Part shown: positions 51,101 through 61,099 of the stretch, in pieces
Numbering within the stretch: the stretch's first letter is position 1
Layout: the number at the start of each line of letters is the position of its first letter
NCBI GenBank assembly: GCA_000473305.1
Contig: CP006772.1
Coordinates: forward strand, 62,001-126,000
DNA length: 64,000 nucleotides
From: Bacteroidales bacterium CF
GTDB taxonomy: Bacteria; Bacteroidota; Bacteroidia; Bacteroidales; UBA932
Reading direction: 5' to 3'
The notes under the pieces: generated by a model
Databases searched by the model: none
What the model saw: only the letters and a program-made list of their open reading frames with translations
What the model was told of the DNA's origin: nothing
Translations under genes and position numbers: made by a program

Positions 51101-51418
51101 ATGGCAATTGCAGTAAATGATTCAAATTTCAATCAGATAGTGATAAATTCTGATAAACCCGTATTAGTTGATTTCTGGGCTACATGGTGCGGACCGTGCC
51201 GTATGGTTGCTCCGATAGTGGACGAACTGGCAACGGAATATGAGGGAAAAGCAGTTATCACTAAATGTGATGTTGATTCTAGTTCCGAGGTTCCTTTAAA
51301 ATATGGAATACGAAATATCCCGACTATCCTTTTTTTCAAAAATGGAGAAATGAAGGATAAGATTGTGGGTGCAACCACAAAATCGGCGATAGTCGCAAAG
51401 ATTAATGCATTAATGTAA
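51101..51418 (+). CDS. trxA: Thioredoxin
   Basis: This 105-residue protein is a classical thioredoxin: PVLVDFWATWCGPCRMVAPIVDELA with the WCGPC redox centre, then the cis-Pro region RNIPTILFFKNGEMKDKIVGA. It is cytosolic and reduces protein disulfides, including those of ribonucleotide reductase and peroxiredoxins. It stands 65 bases after the PII-like gene with a palindrome between, and 11 bases before a beta-barrel gene. Confidence 0.97.
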   Translation: MAIAVNDSNFNQIVINSDKPVLVDFWATWCGPCRMVAPIVDELATEYEGKAVITKCDVDSSSEVPLKYGIRNIPTILFFKNGEMKDKIVGATTKSAIVAKINALM

Positions 51419-51429
51419 AACTATCCATT

Positions 51430-52023
51430 ATGAAAAAGTTATTTGTACTGTTCTTGGGTGTGCTTATATTCAGCACGTCATCCTATTCGCAGACCAGATT
51501 CGGGATAAAGGGGGGGCTTAACTTTACAAACATGTCTAATATATCATCTAATTTTAATCAGACATGGGAGAATCAAATAGGATACCAACTTGGTCTGGCT
51601 CTTCAATTCAAGGTTCCGATAATTGGCCTTGCCATTCAGCCGGAACTTATGTACTCTACTGTTAAGTCGACATTGAACAACAATGACGGGGAGCTGAACC
51701 TTGACTACATCACCCTGCCTGTCAACTTTCAATTGGGAGCAGATATGCTTTTCTTCAGACCTTTTATTGTTGCCAGTCCTTTTGTCTCTTATCTGATTAA
51801 GAGCAGCACAAGACTTGAGGATCAACCTCTGGATGATATTAACAGATTTGACTACGGAGTAGGCCTAGGTGTCGGAATCGACTTATGGAAACTTCAGATT
51901 ATGGGCAAATACAACTGGGGTCTGGGTAAGCTGGAAAAAGCCGGAGACGAATGGGATCAGGCCGAAACATATAAGAATGCAACCCTTCAGGGATTTCAAC
52001 TTTCGGTAGCCTTCCTGTTTTAA
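51430..52023 (+). CDS. PorT-like outer-membrane beta-barrel protein
   Basis: This 197-residue protein has a signal peptide (about 1-20, ending SYSQ). The opening TRFGIKGGLNFTNMSN and alternating amphipathic strands (YQLGLALQFKVPIIGLAIQPELMYS; YGVGLGVGIDLWKLQIMGKYNWGLG) end in FQLSVAFLF with a terminal Phe. This is the PorT/outer-membrane beta-barrel (OMP_b-brl_2) pattern. An eight-stranded barrel is likely. Specific role unknown. Confidence 0.85.
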   Translation: MKKLFVLFLGVLIFSTSSYSQTRFGIKGGLNFTNMSNISSNFNQTWENQIGYQLGLALQFKVPIIGLAIQPELMYSTVKSTLNNNDGELNLDYITLPVNFQLGADMLFFRPFIVASPFVSYLIKSSTRLEDQPLDDINRFDYGVGLGVGIDLWKLQIMGKYNWGLGKLEKAGDEWDQAETYKNATLQGFQLSVAFLF

Positions 52024-52032
52024 GTTAAGGAG

Positions 52033-52614
52033 ATGTCCAGACGTATTTGTGTTTACTGCTCCTCCAGTGATGTTCTGGAAGATAGATATAAAGAGGTCGC
52101 CTACAGTTTTGCTGAGGCGGCCTCTTCGCATAACTGCACACTTGTGTGCGGAGGCAGCAGGAAAGGGCTCATGGGCGTTATGATAGACGCTTTTATAAAC
52201 AAGGGGGGCATTGTTGAGGGTGTAATGCCGGATTTTATGAAAGAGCTGGAATTTCATCATCCGGACCTAAACAGCATAACATACGTCCCGACTATGAGTG
52301 AAAGAAAAAAACTTATGAGAGAGGGCACAGATGCGGTTATCGCTCTGCCGGGAGGTCTTGGCACTCTCGAGGAGTTTCTTGAGACATATACACTCAAGAG
52401 GCTTGGCCTATATTCGGGAGACGTTATTCTTCTGAATGTTTTCGGATTTTTCGAACCTCTTCTGGAGTTGTTTGAACATTTTGTGGATAATAAGGTTTTA
52501 AATACGAACTGGAAAACAGGATTAAAGATAGTGAACAGTGTAGAGGAGTTGATTGAGGCTATTGATAAATGCAGGCCCGAGATTTTATCTCCGATACACT
52601 ATGCGCCGGAATAA
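52033..52614 (+). CDS. LOG-family protein (TIGR00730), probable nucleotide phosphoribohydrolase
   Basis: This 193-residue Rossmann-fold protein carries the LOG motif PGGLGTLEEFLE (about 117-128) and the upstream CGGSRKGLMGVMIDAF. Homologues release the base from cytokinin-type nucleotides or AMP. Its substrate in this bacterium is unknown. It lies 9 bases after the barrel gene and 10 bases before the prenyl synthase gene. Confidence 0.92.
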   Translation: MSRRICVYCSSSDVLEDRYKEVAYSFAEAASSHNCTLVCGGSRKGLMGVMIDAFINKGGIVEGVMPDFMKELEFHHPDLNSITYVPTMSERKKLMREGTDAVIALPGGLGTLEEFLETYTLKRLGLYSGDVILLNVFGFFEPLLELFEHFVDNKVLNTNWKTGLKIVNSVEELIEAIDKCRPEILSPIHYAPE

Positions 52615-52624
52615 AAAATAGAAA

Positions 52625-53599
52625 ATGGATATTAGCAAGATCAACAGTGATATCAAAGATGATTTTCACAGATACAGGTCTCTGATGGAAAGCACTCTTG
52701 TTAGCGGAAGTGCTCTGTTGAACACAATTAACTCATATTTACTCCAGACAAGCGGAAAACAGCTGAGACCTCTTCTGGCAATACTTTCAGCCAAAGCTTG
52801 CGGAAGCGTGAATGACAATACCATTTCATGTGCTGCTGTTGCAGAGATGATACACACAGCAACCCTTTTGCATGATGATGTGGCAGACCAGTCAGACAAG
52901 AGAAGAGGTGTAAGGACAGTGCAGGCAGAATACAACCCTGCAGCATCAATATTGACCGGAGACTACTGGCTTTCCAAGGCAATGTCCATACTTGTCAGTC
53001 TGGATGATTCAAGAATAATGGGCTTCTACACAAAAACGGTTGAAGACCTCTCCGAGGGAGAACTTTTTCAAATGCAGAAGGCGAGCTCTCTTGATACTAC
53101 GGAGTCTGATTATTACAGCATTATTTACAGTAAGACTGCCAGTCTGTTTGTAGGAACTGTCAAGAGTGCCGTTTACACTGTATGCAGGGATGAAAAAGTG
53201 CTGTCTGCGATGGAGGAGTATGCAAGACAACTAGGAATAGCTTTTCAGATAAGAGATGATATTTTTGACTATATGCCAGGTCTTAATACTGGTAAACCGG
53301 CCGGAGGTGATGTTGTTGAGAGAAAGCTCACCCTGCCACTTATCGCAGCGCTCAAAAGGGCTTCAGATGGAGAGCGGGAGAATTTGATTTCAATGCTCAA
53401 GAATAATGATACCGAAGAGGCTTTATTGATGAGTGAGGCTGTGCGTATGGTAGAGAAATATTCGGGGATAGAAATCGCACAAGAAGCACTCACCGAACGT
53501 TGCAAGAGAGCTGCGGAGGCTCTGTCGTTTATGGATGAATCCGATTACAAAAATGATTTAATCCAGCTTACAAGATATGTAGGTGAAAGGTCCTACTAG
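52625..53599 (+). CDS. Polyprenyl diphosphate synthase
   Basis: This 324-residue enzyme has both Asp-rich metal-binding motifs of trans-prenyl synthases: LLHDDVADQSDKRRG, and IRDDIFDY. It condenses isopentenyl diphosphate units, most likely for the menaquinone side chain. The chain length cannot be fixed from the sequence alone. Its last 4 bases overlap the end of the DUF3109 gene on the other strand. Confidence 0.93.
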   Translation: MDISKINSDIKDDFHRYRSLMESTLVSGSALLNTINSYLLQTSGKQLRPLLAILSAKACGSVNDNTISCAAVAEMIHTATLLHDDVADQSDKRRGVRTVQAEYNPAASILTGDYWLSKAMSILVSLDDSRIMGFYTKTVEDLSEGELFQMQKASSLDTTESDYYSIIYSKTASLFVGTVKSAVYTVCRDEKVLSAMEEYARQLGIAFQIRDDIFDYMPGLNTGKPAGGDVVERKLTLPLIAALKRASDGERENLISMLKNNDTEEALLMSEAVRMVEKYSGIEIAQEALTERCKRAAEALSFMDESDYKNDLIQLTRYVGERSY

Positions 53600-54180
53600 A
53601 AAAATTTTCCGGCTATCTCCTCCAACTCGGAGTAGAACTCCTGTCCGAAAGCAAATATAAGGGGCTCCTTTAAGAATTTGTAAACAGGTATTCCCTCTTT
53701 TTTCCCTAACACAAAAGCGTCCAGGCATATATGCCATTCGTGTAGGTTAAGGGCTGTCATGCCATTTGACAACTTGCTGACTCTTATGGGATATAGCCAG
53801 CACGAAATTGGTTTTCTCAGAGAGCACTCTCCGGCATTAAATGCCATCTCTATACCGCAGAAGCAGTTGTCATGCTTGTCAAACTGAGTGTAGACACACT
53901 CTTCACCATCTATGAGCGGTGTTACGGTATCTCCGTCTGAATCAATAATAAAGGGACCCGACTCCTTAATGGAGCGGATCCCTTCTGGTCTTAGATGTTT
54001 AGAAATTGATGACATCTCTCCGGCAATCAATTTGCACTCGTCCTCTTCCAGGGGAGCTCCGCTGTCACCTATGATGCAGCATGCCCCGTGACACTTTTGA
54101 TAATCGCAGCAAAACTTTTCTGTTATGATTGCTGATGATACAAGGATGTTTCCAATTGCAATTACCGGATAATTCGTCAT
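53596..54180 (-). CDS. DUF3109-family cysteine-rich protein
   Basis: This 194-residue protein has CCDYQKCHGACCIIGDSGAPLEEDE near the start and further Cys at CVYTQFDKHDNCFCGIE and CSLRKPISCWLYPIR. The pattern matches the DUF3109/YkgJ-like proteins, which probably bind a zinc or iron-sulfur centre. There is no signal peptide. It begins one base after the M16 peptidase stop and is probably co-transcribed. Its function is unknown. Confidence 0.85.
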   Translation of the reverse strand: MTNYPVIAIGNILVSSAIITEKFCCDYQKCHGACCIIGDSGAPLEEDECKLIAGEMSSISKHLRPEGIRSIKESGPFIIDSDGDTVTPLIDGEECVYTQFDKHDNCFCGIEMAFNAGECSLRKPISCWLYPIRVSKLSNGMTALNLHEWHICLDAFVLGKKEGIPVYKFLKEPLIFAFGQEFYSELEEIAGKFF

Positions 54181-54181
54181 A

Positions 54182-56989
54182 CTATTTCTTGGTGCCGTTC
54201 ATAATAATCTCCATCTGATTGCCCTGTGTAAGGGTGCTCTTAATGAAGCTGTTCACTTTTTCAGGAGTCATGTTTTTAAGTGCAGGCTCATAAGTTGTGT
54301 GCATATCCTTGCCAAGCAGGAAGCGGTTTGTAAGTACCGACAACCAGTAGTTATTTTCCCTCAGATTTTGAGTGTAGCTCTTTTGCATATACTCTACAAC
54401 CTTAGAGAAATCTGTCTTATCAATACCGTTTGACATTACGTTGTCAATCTCTTTCGCTGCCCTTGCAAGAAGCCTGTCCTTAATAGCCACGTCTGTGTCG
54501 AAAGCATATAGGAACATGAAATAATCTTCAGGATAGTAGTTTACAGACATATTAACGCCAACGCCGTATGTTCCGCCCTCATCCTCACGTATAGATCTTG
54601 TAAACACCTGGTCAAATATCTGTTTTGTGATATCGGCCATAATCCTGTTTTCAACATTAAATACGGTTTTGCCGGAATAAATCTTGTAAACAGATGACTT
54701 AGGTGTCTGCATATCTTTCTCGAAATGTTTTACTATATTACCTTTAGCCGGGGTGTTCTTGAGGTTTTTCCAATCCTCTTTCTTTGACTTGTTTGCAGGT
54801 AAAGATCCAATGTATGTCTCAACAAGCGGTTTGGCTGAAGCCGGATCTATATTGCCCACAAATACAAATGTGAAGTCGGCTGCATTAGAGAAGCGTTCTT
54901 TAACAATACTGAGTGCCTTTGCATAATCCAGCTTGTCGACATCCTGTAAAGTCAGTCTGTTGGTGTAAGGATTGTTGCTGAACAGTGTAGATGTCAAGGT
55001 ATCCTGAAGAGCCATCATAGGCTCGGCCTCCATATTCTGGAGCTGTGCTTTTGTTCTTGTTATAAATGAATTGTACGCCTCATCATCTTTCCTGATATCT
55101 GTAAAGGTGAGATAAAGAAGTTGCATGAATGTCTCCAGATCTTTAGGAGAAGCTGAGCCGCCAATCTTCTCAACATTTGTCCCGATATTAGGATTAATGC
55201 TGACATTCTTACCTGCCAGTCGTTTCCTCAAATCCACCGCGCTGAACTTGCCGAGACCACCGAGATTGGCAACATCGTTTAGAATCTTTGTATTCAATAC
55301 ATCTTCCGGAGCTGTAAGGGAGTAACCGCCACGACTTGAGGCTGTAAAAACTATTTGATCCTCTTTGAAATCAGTTTTCTTGAGTACTACAGTTGCTCCG
55401 TTAGATAATGTCCATACAACGGCACCGGTAATTGGCTCGGTGGTCTCCTTAACAACTTTTCCTGCTTTAGGTGCCACAGGTACAAGAGGCTCATTTGAAA
55501 CGGTCTCCTTGTATGCCTCTACTGAGTCTTTAAGGGCACTCTCATAAAGGTCACGCATCTCCTCTTTTGTAGGAACCTTCAACCCCTCTTTCTGAGGCAT
55601 CATTGTGAACATCACAACATTCTCACGGGTCGGGAGAGATTTTGCGTATGTGTTAACCTGGTCTATGGTTATCGCCGGTGCTATCTGCTGCATCATGGTG
55701 TATTCCATCTCAATGCCGGGAATTGCCTCACCTGTAAGGAAATGGTTTACAATATTATTTACATAAAACTCATTTTTCTGTGTCTCGCGTTCCTTGTAAA
55801 TCTTCTCCATCCTGCTGGTGTAGTTGGCACGTGCCCTTTCATATTCTGAAGCTGTAAAACCGAATTGCCTTACTCTCTCAGCCTCATTTATTATTGTTCT
55901 GACAGCTCTGTCAAGTTGCCCTTCCCTTGCCACAACATTTAGCATAAAAGCATCCTTGGTCTGAGCTATGAAAAAGTTGCCATATTCGGCACCTGCTCCT
56001 GCAAAAGGAGGGTCTGCCTTCTGAGATAGCTCGGAAAGACGGGAGTTCATCATCGAAACAACCATATTGTTCATATAATCTATTGCCAGTTGAGCAACTG
56101 TAGGGCGAAGTTCCTGAGGTACCACGTCATGTTTGTACATAAGATAGAATTCAGTAGATGTCGATTCCGGATCAGTTGCAATCGATATAATAGGGTCGGT
56201 GTTGTTCTCTATGGCGAACTGTGTCCTTTCTGCCGGGTCATTTTTCTTAGGAACAGAGCTGAACAGAGACTTGATCTGGTTTTCTACGGCTGCAGGATCT
56301 ATATCTCCAACCACTACGATTCCCTGAAGATCAGGTCTGTACCATTTGTTGTAATAATCACGTATATCTTTGTAGGTGAAATTATTGATAACATCAAGAA
56401 GACCTATTGGCAGCCTTACCCCATATCTATTACCCGGATAAATCTCAGGAAGAATCTTCTCATACATTCTCAGGGTAGCACTACTTCTTGTCCTTAACTC
56501 TTCCCTTATAACACCACGTTCGTTGTCAATATCCTCGTCTTTTAGTGATATGGCACAAGACCAGTCATACAGAATAAGCAGACAAGAGTCTATAATTCCC
56601 TGCCTTTTTACAGGGACATTGGATATGTTATAGACAGTCTGGTCAATTGATGTGTATGCGTTCAGATTCTCGCCAAACTTAACACCGATTTTTTCGAGAT
56701 AAGAGATTATCCCATTGCCGGGAAAATTCTTTGAGCCGTTGAAACACATGTGTTCCAGGAAGTGTGCAAGACCTCTCTGACTCTCCTCTTCTAGAATGGA
56801 ACCAACTTTTTGTACAATGTAGAATTCTGCCTGACCTTTAGGTTCAGAATTCTTGACCACGAAATAGGTAAGGCCATTGTCAAGCTTACCTGTTCTTACC
56901 TTTGGATCCAAAGGCAGGGTCTGCGGCATCTGTGCAGATGCAAGCAATGTCATTGCCAGGGCTACCGCCAGGGTGAAAATTTTTTTCAT
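54182..56989 (-). CDS. M16-family zinc protease, exported
   Basis: This 935-residue protein has a signal peptide (about 1-20) and two M16 halves. The first contains the inverted zinc motif HFLEH (76-80) with the downstream Glu region DIDNERGVIREEL. The second half lacks that motif, as usual. It degrades peptides in the periplasm or outer membrane. A -7 box TATATTTG on the minus strand is at 57029-57036. Confidence 0.95.
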   Translation of the reverse strand: MKKIFTLAVALAMTLLASAQMPQTLPLDPKVRTGKLDNGLTYFVVKNSEPKGQAEFYIVQKVGSILEEESQRGLAHFLEHMCFNGSKNFPGNGIISYLEKIGVKFGENLNAYTSIDQTVYNISNVPVKRQGIIDSCLLILYDWSCAISLKDEDIDNERGVIREELRTRSSATLRMYEKILPEIYPGNRYGVRLPIGLLDVINNFTYKDIRDYYNKWYRPDLQGIVVVGDIDPAAVENQIKSLFSSVPKKNDPAERTQFAIENNTDPIISIATDPESTSTEFYLMYKHDVVPQELRPTVAQLAIDYMNNMVVSMMNSRLSELSQKADPPFAGAGAEYGNFFIAQTKDAFMLNVVAREGQLDRAVRTIINEAERVRQFGFTASEYERARANYTSRMEKIYKERETQKNEFYVNNIVNHFLTGEAIPGIEMEYTMMQQIAPAITIDQVNTYAKSLPTRENVVMFTMMPQKEGLKVPTKEEMRDLYESALKDSVEAYKETVSNEPLVPVAPKAGKVVKETTEPITGAVVWTLSNGATVVLKKTDFKEDQIVFTASSRGGYSLTAPEDVLNTKILNDVANLGGLGKFSAVDLRKRLAGKNVSINPNIGTNVEKIGGSASPKDLETFMQLLYLTFTDIRKDDEAYNSFITRTKAQLQNMEAEPMMALQDTLTSTLFSNNPYTNRLTLQDVDKLDYAKALSIVKERFSNAADFTFVFVGNIDPASAKPLVETYIGSLPANKSKKEDWKNLKNTPAKGNIVKHFEKDMQTPKSSVYKIYSGKTVFNVENRIMADITKQIFDQVFTRSIREDEGGTYGVGVNMSVNYYPEDYFMFLYAFDTDVAIKDRLLARAAKEIDNVMSNGIDKTDFSKVVEYMQKSYTQNLRENNYWLSVLTNRFLLGKDMHTTYEPALKNMTPEKVNSFIKSTLTQGNQMEIIMNGTKK

Positions 56990-57028
56990 TTTTGTGAATT
57001 GGTTTTTTTTAATCTAGTCTAGTCAAGG

Positions 57029-57036
57029 CAAATATA
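57029..57036 (-). promoter_or_regulatory. -7 box of the M16 protease gene
   Basis: TATATTTG on the minus strand matches TAnnTTTG and lies 39 bases before the start codon, between divergent genes. Confidence 0.45.
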
Positions 57037-57044
57037 GGGATAAT

Positions 57045-57076
57045 TTTGCATCCTATTTGCCTTTTTATTATTTTTG
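57045..57076 (+). promoter_or_regulatory. Full Bacteroidota promoter of the TPR gene
   Basis: TTTG (57045-57048) and TATTTTTG (57069-57076) are separated by 20 bases, matching both boxes of the consensus. The leader is about 45 bases. It is the best complete -33/-7 pair I see in the window. Confidence 0.65.
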
Positions 57077-57129
57077 CAATTACCGCATACTTTCAAATTA
57101 ATACTTTTACAATTTTAAAATAGATCAAA

Positions 57130-58089
57130 ATGAAAAAAATCAGGACATTTTTCGCAGTTTGTGTATTATCTATCTTCTCTTTTGCTACAATGAACGGGCA
57201 AGATATAGCTGCTGCAATGGAAACATACAATGCAGGTGCTACCGCATTGAATGCAAGTAATTACACATTGGCAATCGAGTCATTCAACAAGGCGATCAAG
57301 ATGTTCGAATCCTTGGGCGAACTGGATGAACAGGGCACTTCTACACTTAAATCCTGCAAGGAGGTATTGCCTCAGATCTATCTGAGATATGGCAAAGAGC
57401 TGGCAGCAAAGAAGGAATATGGCAATGCAATAGCTCAGCTTGATAAAGCCGTAGAGATTGCAAAGACATATATTAACCCTGAAGTTGGCAAAGAGGCAGG
57501 AGAATTAATTCCGCAACTCGTGATGGCAGAGGCTAATGATAATCTGAATCTTGGTCTTTTTAACGAGGCTATTGCCGGTTACAACAAAGCACTCACATAT
57601 AATCCAAACGATTCTGATGCATATCTTAGAATAGGAATGGCACAGACAAAGCTTAACAATGAGGATGCTGCTGTCGCAGCCCTTACAAAAGCGATAGAGC
57701 TCGGAGAGAAACAAGATGCATCAAAACTTCTCTCTACTATGTACTTGAAGAAAGCTGCCAATGCATTCTCTGCAAAGAACAATGCTGAGGCATTTGCTAT
57801 GGCAAAGAAGTCAAATCAGTACTTCGAAACCGTACAGGGCAACCAGATATTGGGTCTTTCTGCAATGCAGCTTAAGAAATATGATGATGCAATACCTGCT
57901 CTTGAGGCATATCTTGCACAGGGTGACAATATAAAGAATAAGACATCATATCTGTTCAACCTTGCTGCCGCTTATGAGGCAAAAGGCAACAATGCAAAAG
58001 CCTGCGGTTATTACAAACAGGTGGTTTCGGATCCTAAATACAAAGCTGCCGTTGAATATAAAATCAACAACGTGCTTAAGTGCAAGTAA
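57130..58089 (+). CDS. Exported TPR protein
   Basis: This 319-residue protein has a signal peptide (about 1-24) and about six TPR-like repeats, for example ASNYTLAIESFNKAIKMFE, YGNAIAQLDKAVEIAKTYIN and FNEAIAGYNKALTYNPNDSDAYLRIG. It is probably a periplasmic scaffold for protein complexes. A full -33/-7 promoter lies just upstream. The U32 gene starts inside its last codons (10-base overlap), so translation of that gene is probably coupled. Confidence 0.9.
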   Translation: MKKIRTFFAVCVLSIFSFATMNGQDIAAAMETYNAGATALNASNYTLAIESFNKAIKMFESLGELDEQGTSTLKSCKEVLPQIYLRYGKELAAKKEYGNAIAQLDKAVEIAKTYINPEVGKEAGELIPQLVMAEANDNLNLGLFNEAIAGYNKALTYNPNDSDAYLRIGMAQTKLNNEDAAVAALTKAIELGEKQDASKLLSTMYLKKAANAFSAKNNAEAFAMAKKSNQYFETVQGNQILGLSAMQLKKYDDAIPALEAYLAQGDNIKNKTSYLFNLAAAYEAKGNNAKACGYYKQVVSDPKYKAAVEYKINNVLKCK

Positions 58090-59954
58090 AAAAATTAGAG
58101 CTTCTTGCTCCTGCTAAAAATAGGGACATCGGCATTGCAGCGGTAAACTGTGGTGCCGATGCTCTCTATATTGCCGGTCCGTCATTCGGTGCAAGGGAGT
58201 CTGCCTCTAATCCCATTGAGGAGGTAGAGGCGCTCTGTAGATACGCTCACAAATATGGTGTCAAGGTCTATCTGACCCTAAATACAATCCTGTATGACAT
58301 CGAGTTTGAAAGGGCATTGAAGATGGCTCATGATGCATACAATGCAGGGTGTGATGCGCTGATTATTCAGGATCTTGGTTTGTTGAATGCAGATCTTCCC
58401 CCGATACAACTTTTTGCATCAACACAGACAAACAACAGGAAGGCAGAACAGGTATCAATGCTTGAGTCGTTGGGCTTCAGCCGGGTAATCCTGGCCAGAG
58501 AGCTCTCTCTTAAACAAATTAAGGATATAAGAGCAAAAACCACCGTCGATATTGAAACATTCATTCACGGAGCCCTCTGTGTCTCTTACAGTGGTCAGTG
58601 CTATCTAAGCAGCCATATAACAGGCAGAAGTGCCAACAGAGGCGAGTGTGCCCAACCATGTCGTTCCAATTATAACCTCCTTGACGGAAATGGCAGGATT
58701 CTGGTAAAGAACAGGCCACTCCTGTCTCTTAAGGATTTGAATCTGAGCAGCCATATTAATGAATTGGTGGAGGCCGGCGTAACTTCTTTTAAAATAGAGG
58801 GTAGATTGAAGAATGCCTCTTACATAAAAAACATAGTCAAATATTACAGGGAGGTTCTTGATAATATTATAGAAAACGAAACGCTCAGCACAGAGAACAC
58901 TCTGTTTATGCAGTCATCTTACGGAAAGCTGTACGGAGGCTTTACACCAAGGCCGGAACTGACATTCAACAGAGGATACACTGAACTTTTTATCGAGGGC
59001 AACAGGGTGAGATGGCAAAGTGGAGAGAGTGCAAAAAATAAGGGAGAGTATATAGGAAAGGTGGTCAACATTAAAGAGAGGAGGGGAGCTAATTTCACAT
59101 TTGAATATAACTCAAAGGTTCTGTTGGAGAATGGAGACGGTCTCTGCTTTGTAACACCGTCCGGAGAGGTTTTGGGAACAAGGGCGAATGTCGTCTCAGG
59201 CAATGTCGTGACCATAAATGGGACAGAGGGTGTACCTGCAGGCTCCGAAATATACAGAAACTTCAATAACAGTTTTGAAAAAGAGCTTGAGTGCAACATG
59301 CCTGACAGGTTATTGAAGGTTTGGGTTGATTTCATATATCAGGATGGGGTATGCCGTCTGGAGGGGGAGTGTGAAGATGGGGAAAAATGCAGTGTTGTTA
59401 TAGGAGGTGAATTCGGAATCGCAGAGAAACAGGAGCGTTCAAGGGAAAGCATAAAAGCGCAGCTCGGTAAAATATCAGATATATACACTTTTGAAGTTCG
59501 GGAGATAAAAGCGGATTTGCTGCCTTTCTTCCCGATATCTGTTTTAAATAATGCCAGGAGAGCTCTTGCCGGGGAGTTGAACGGGAAAAGAGGGGAGAGG
59601 ATTGAGACGGAAAGAACAGAGGCCGGTAAAGAGGCATCTCTTTTACGAAGAAAGGCAGATCGCAGGATTTGTGTGCCTGAGGAGCTGGATTATAGATACA
59701 ATATATCCAACAGTTTTTCAGAAGAGCTCTATAAAGCTCTCGGAGCCCGGTCTGCAGATAAGGCTTATGAGATATCCGGACCCTCATCTGTCGAATTGAT
59801 GCGGTGTAAATACTGTATTCGTCATGAACTTGGAATATGTCTCAAAGATGAGGAGGGGAAAAAAACTGCCGGCCCGCTTTTCCTCGAAAATAACGGAAAA
59901 AAGTATAGACTGCAGTTCGATTGTAAAAATTGTGAAATGGTTATCTTTGGCTAA
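58080..59954 (+). CDS. U32-family protein (YegQ/TrhP-like), GTG start
   Basis: This 624-residue protein starts at a GTG immediately after an in-frame TAA, so no longer form is possible. It opens with LELLAPAKNRDIGIAAVNCGADALYIAGPSFGARES. The U32 signature is ETFIHGALCVSYSGQCYLS, followed by a Cys cluster (GECAQPC). Late cysteines (CKYC, CKNC) may hold an Fe-S cluster. U32 members act in tRNA or rRNA hydroxylation rather than classical proteolysis, so an RNA-modification role is likely. It overlaps the TPR gene by 10 bases. Confidence 0.9.
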   Translation: MQVKKLELLAPAKNRDIGIAAVNCGADALYIAGPSFGARESASNPIEEVEALCRYAHKYGVKVYLTLNTILYDIEFERALKMAHDAYNAGCDALIIQDLGLLNADLPPIQLFASTQTNNRKAEQVSMLESLGFSRVILARELSLKQIKDIRAKTTVDIETFIHGALCVSYSGQCYLSSHITGRSANRGECAQPCRSNYNLLDGNGRILVKNRPLLSLKDLNLSSHINELVEAGVTSFKIEGRLKNASYIKNIVKYYREVLDNIIENETLSTENTLFMQSSYGKLYGGFTPRPELTFNRGYTELFIEGNRVRWQSGESAKNKGEYIGKVVNIKERRGANFTFEYNSKVLLENGDGLCFVTPSGEVLGTRANVVSGNVVTINGTEGVPAGSEIYRNFNNSFEKELECNMPDRLLKVWVDFIYQDGVCRLEGECEDGEKCSVVIGGEFGIAEKQERSRESIKAQLGKISDIYTFEVREIKADLLPFFPISVLNNARRALAGELNGKRGERIETERTEAGKEASLLRRKADRRICVPEELDYRYNISNSFSEELYKALGARSADKAYEISGPSSVELMRCKYCIRHELGICLKDEEGKKTAGPLFLENNGKKYRLQFDCKNCEMVIFG

Positions 59955-59963
59955 AATAATATA

Positions 59964-61091
59964 ATGAGATTTTCAGATATTATAGGGCATGAAAAGTTGA
60001 AGCAGCAGCTTATAAAGCTTTCAAATGAAGGCAGAGTAAGCCATGCTGTGCTTTTCTGCGAGGAGCCGGGTTATGGGGCTTTAGCTCTCGCGCTTGCCTT
60101 TGCTCAATATAACTCTTGCCCTCACAAAAACGAAGAGGATTCCTGCGGTACATGCCCTACATGTAACAAATTCCGGAAGATGATCCACCCCGATCTCCAT
60201 TTCGCTGTTCCGGTCAGTGCCACAAAAAAGATTACTGCTGACAAGAAGCCGGTTACGGACATGTTCATCGATGAGTGGAGGAGGGTAGTGTCGGCAAACC
60301 CTGAAATTTCCGAGCAGGAGTGGTATGATACCATAGGGATCGATAATAAACAGGGTATCATTGGTGTCAATGAGGCCGGGCAGATATTGAAAAAGCTCAA
60401 TTTCCGCGCTTTTGAGGGGGGAGACAAGTACATGATAATCTGGTTGCCTGAGAGAATGAATCAGGAGGCGGCAAATAAACTTCTTAAACTTATTGAGGAG
60501 CCGCCTGCAGGGACCTATATCTTTATGGTGACACAAGCCCCGGAAAGGATAATCACAACTATTCTCTCAAGATGTCAGATTGTAAGAGTCATGCCTATTG
60601 AGCAGGAGATTCTGGCCAGACATCTTGAGGAGGAGTCAGGGCTCTCTGCCGAGGATGCACTCCTTTGGTCAAAGATATCAAGCGGCAGCCTTAGCCGGGC
60701 CCGGGATATGATTAGTTCAGACATAGAGGCAGGTGAAGACCATGAGATACTAATCAAGCTGTTGGATGCCTGCTCTTCAAAGGATATGACCAGGGTTATC
60801 CAGGTGTGGGAGCGGCTTGCAACATTTAACAGAGAAAAGCAAAAGGATTTCTGCTATTATGCTTTGGAATTCCTGAGGGAGTTGTATATAACCAGCCTCG
60901 GTTTGACTGAAATTGCAAACATACCGCTTCACAGGCGTGATGTTGTTGCAACCTGGGTAAAAAAGATAAAACCTTCATTTTACCAGAAAAGCTATGATGT
61001 TTTGAACAACGCATTGAAAGACATTGAGAGAAATGTTAATTCCAAGTATATTTTTGCAGATGTGAGTAATCGCTTTTTTCTATCTTTGTAG
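59964..61091 (+). CDS. holB: DNA polymerase III subunit delta'
   Basis: This 375-residue clamp-loader subunit has a degenerate ATP-binding start (IIGHEKLKQQLIKLSNEGRVSHAVLFCEEPGYGAL). A zinc module CPHKNEEDSCGTCPTC follows (four Cys), then the sensor-1 region TILSRCQIV. It loads the sliding clamp during replication. The P-loop Lys-Thr is missing, as expected for delta'. The ricT gene follows 8 bases later. Confidence 0.92.
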   Translation: MRFSDIIGHEKLKQQLIKLSNEGRVSHAVLFCEEPGYGALALALAFAQYNSCPHKNEEDSCGTCPTCNKFRKMIHPDLHFAVPVSATKKITADKKPVTDMFIDEWRRVVSANPEISEQEWYDTIGIDNKQGIIGVNEAGQILKKLNFRAFEGGDKYMIIWLPERMNQEAANKLLKLIEEPPAGTYIFMVTQAPERIITTILSRCQIVRVMPIEQEILARHLEEESGLSAEDALLWSKISSGSLSRARDMISSDIEAGEDHEILIKLLDACSSKDMTRVIQVWERLATFNREKQKDFCYYALEFLRELYITSLGLTEIANIPLHRRDVVATWVKKIKPSFYQKSYDVLNNALKDIERNVNSKYIFADVSNRFFLSL

Positions 61092-61099
61092 TTATTATT

